A stretch of 32,570 bases of DNA from an uncultured Desulfotomaculum sp. GTDB lineage: Bacteria; Bacillota; Desulfotomaculia; Desulfotomaculales; Desulfotomaculaceae. This document shows, piece after piece, positions 31,537-32,570 of this stretch (position 1 is the first letter of the stretch; each line of letters starts with the position of its first letter). The position numbers were made by a program, and so were the translations under genes. Where the stretch lies: contig CAMKDG010000030.1 in NCBI GenBank assembly GCA_946411205.1, positions 1 to 32,570 of the forward strand, read 5' to 3'. Under the pieces are notes generated by a model. It was not told the origin of the DNA and made no database searches. It was given only the letters and a program-made list of their open reading frames with translations.

Positions 31537-31905
31537 ATGGTTTTGAGGTCTACTGTTCTGTTCCTTCTGGCGGGACTGGTAGAAATAGCTGGTGGGTATT
31601 TTATATGGATTTGGCTTCGTAATGATGTTAGTGTTGTGTGGGGGCTATTCGGTGGAGTTGTTTTGGTTCTCTATGGAATAATTCCATGCTTTCAGCAGTT
31701 TCCCAGCTTTGGTCGCATCTACGCTGCTTATGGAGGCGTCTTTGTGGTCATGTCTATTATTTGGGGCTGGTGGATAGACGGAGTAAAGCCAGATGTTTTT
31801 GATTGGCTTGGCACTTTCATTGTTCTTGTAGGTACTACGATAGTTTTATGGGCTCCTAGAAAAGAAACTGACTTAAAAGAATGTAAAAAGAAGGTGCCTC
31901 AATGA
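31537..31905 (+). CDS. UPF0060 (YnfA) family membrane protein, subunit 1
   Basis: A 122-aa protein with four transmembrane helices. ATG 31537 follows GAAAGGTG; a GTG at 31525 overlaps the ribosome site. Family signatures: AGLVEIAGGYFIWIWLR and FGRIYAAYGGVFVVMSIIWGW, DWLGTFIVLVGTTIV. UPF0060 belongs to the drug/metabolite (SMR-like) superfamily. Positive charges: few in loops 1 and 3 (one Arg, one Lys), many at the N-terminus, loop 2 and the Lys-rich C-tail (PRKETDLKECKKK). This favours N- and C-termini inside. It overlaps the second copy by 4 nt. Confidence 0.85.
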   Translation: MVLRSTVLFLLAGLVEIAGGYFIWIWLRNDVSVVWGLFGGVVLVLYGIIPCFQQFPSFGRIYAAYGGVFVVMSIIWGWWIDGVKPDVFDWLGTFIVLVGTTIVLWAPRKETDLKECKKKVPQ

Positions 31906-32225
31906 TAAAATCCTTACTTTTATTCGTACTGGCTGGCTTGGCTGAGATCGGTGGCGGATATTTAATCTGGCTTTGGATACGTGAGAAAAAACATATCTTC
32001 CTCGGCATAGTGGGCGGAATAATCCTTGTTTTCTATGGAGTCATTCCCACACTACAGGAGTATCCGAATTTTGGCAGAGTATATGCAGCCTATGGTGGGA
32101 TTTTTATCATCTTGTCATTGCTCTGGGGTTGGGGTGTTGACAAGAAGAAGCCCGATTTCTATGACTGGCTGGGATCCTTTATTGCGTTAGTAGGAGCAGC
32201 AATAATAATATGGACACCCAGGTAA
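31902..32225 (+). CDS. UPF0060 (YnfA) family membrane protein, subunit 2
   Basis: A 107-aa paralogue of the previous gene, about half identical by eye (AGLAEIGGGYLIWLWIREKK, FGRVYAAYGGIFIILSLLWGW, DWLGSFIALVGAAII). Overlap ATGA with the first gene shows coupled translation. Its charge pattern is opposite: loop 1 has REKKH and loop 3 has DKKKPD, while N-term, loop 2 and C-term carry about three. This favours the reverse membrane orientation, as in EbrAB-type antiparallel heterodimers. A terminator follows. Confidence 0.85.
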   Translation: MIKSLLLFVLAGLAEIGGGYLIWLWIREKKHIFLGIVGGIILVFYGVIPTLQEYPNFGRVYAAYGGIFIILSLLWGWGVDKKKPDFYDWLGSFIALVGAAIIIWTPR

Positions 32226-32230
32226 TAAGC

Positions 32231-32267
32231 AGCCATGCCTCACCCCTGATAGAAGGCATGGCTTTTT
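32231..32267 (+). terminator. Terminator after the UPF0060 pair
   Basis: A 10-bp perfect stem (AGCCATGCCT at 32231-32240, AGGCATGGCT at 32254-32263) followed by TTTT. Confidence 0.88.
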
Positions 32268-32409
32268 ATCTGGAACAACGGAAGTTACACTCGCGTACTT
32301 TATCAATTCAGCCATTACTCCTATACTGTCCATAATAATTTTGTCCTTTTCACTTACTTCTCTCAAACATCGACCCAAAGAAGACTAACCCTTCACCCAA
32401 GTTTTGAAA

Positions 32410-32570
32410 CTATCCCACACCAATTTTACGAACAAACCTCATGTCCCTAAATTTATAATATTGAACCAGTACTTTATCTAGTCGTTCACTTGCAGCTATA
32501 ACTTCAGGGTCCGCAAACTGTTTATTTCTTGCTATATTTCTTAATTCATGCCGAAGAAGCTCAATCTTTT
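32410..32570 (-). CDS. Spo0E-like sporulation phosphatase (N-terminus cut by window edge)
   Basis: The minus-strand frame from the right edge to TAG 32410-32412 encodes the last 52 or so residues: IELLRHELRNIARNKQFADP, then EVIAASERLDKVLVQYY. This matches the two-helix Spo0E family (aspartyl-phosphate phosphatases acting on Spo0A~P), including the S-x-x-L-D motif (SERLD). The short C-tail RFVRKIGVG is basic. It indicates a spore-forming host. The start lies outside the window. Confidence 0.75.
   Translation of the reverse strand, partial: KIELLRHELRNIARNKQFADPEVIAASERLDKVLVQYYKFRDMRFVRKIGVG

Noticed and set aside
32187-32378. 63-aa ORF on the minus strand
   Set aside because: It runs through a strong terminator hairpin and into the UPF0060 gene; the Cys/Tyr-rich end is an antisense artefact.
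1-32570. CRISPR arrays, tRNA, rRNA or tRNA-Sec genes
   Set aside because: No regular direct-repeat/spacer pattern and no cloverleaf with conserved TTC loop was found on either strand.

Overview
The window looks like a chromosomal segment of an anaerobic, endospore-forming, selenium-using Firmicute of the Peptococcaceae / Desulfotomaculum-Desulforamulus type. This is inferred from gene content: indolepyruvate:ferredoxin oxidoreductase, two UGA-recoded selenoprotein genes, a Spo0E-like sporulation phosphatase, frequent TTG/GTG starts behind strong GGAGG ribosome sites, and moderate GC. No rRNA, tRNA or CRISPR array was seen.

Layout. 1-3,000: a cut-off membrane-anchored acidic protein, a 30-codon membrane peptide, two tiny ferritin-like half-bundle proteins, an FAD oxidoreductase and a small unknown. 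3,192-4,310: an unknown protein with a possible nuclease-like N-terminus. 4,334-11,310 (minus strand): one long operon with a TrpP-like ECF S component, two ECF ATPases, EcfT, IorA, IorB and a PaaK-type ligase. Its leader carries nine (G/U)AG triplets spaced by 1-2 nt, with five more upstream, followed by an intrinsic terminator. This is the layout of a TRAP (MtrB) attenuator. The operon reads best as tryptophan acquisition: uptake plus salvage from arylacetates. 11,455-13,095: yedF and selD; selD itself has an in-frame UGA (Sec15). 13,324-15,028: murI, a superoxide dismutase and a 59-aa Cys/His protein.

15,160-20,625: a five-gene nickel/peptide-type ABC transporter behind a structured leader with its own terminator. 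The last ATPase gene is interrupted at its 3' end by a decayed REP-associated (IS200-like) transposase element, so the encoded C-terminus is chimeric. 21,012-22,472: a peroxiredoxin whose catalytic Cys is a UGA (Sec68), divergent from a winged-helix-like regulator across a palindrome. 22,546-25,546: unknowns, a DUF1653 protein and an MFS exporter. 25,593-28,222: a small Cys-rich protein with a Y-family polymerase behind a LexA-like box, a membrane protein and signal peptidase I. 28,296-32,570: a possible HExxH metalloprotein, a 26-codon membrane peptide behind a strong operator-like palindrome, a DUF2269 protein, an orphan PstS-like lipoprotein, another lipoprotein, a Fur-box-controlled pair of UPF0060 membrane proteins with opposite charge bias, and a cut-off Spo0E-like gene.

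The most notable points are the TRAP-type leader on an ECF/ior/paaK operon, the two selenoprotein genes whose candidate SECIS hairpins start the same distance from the UGA, and the UPF0060 pair that looks like an antiparallel heterodimer.
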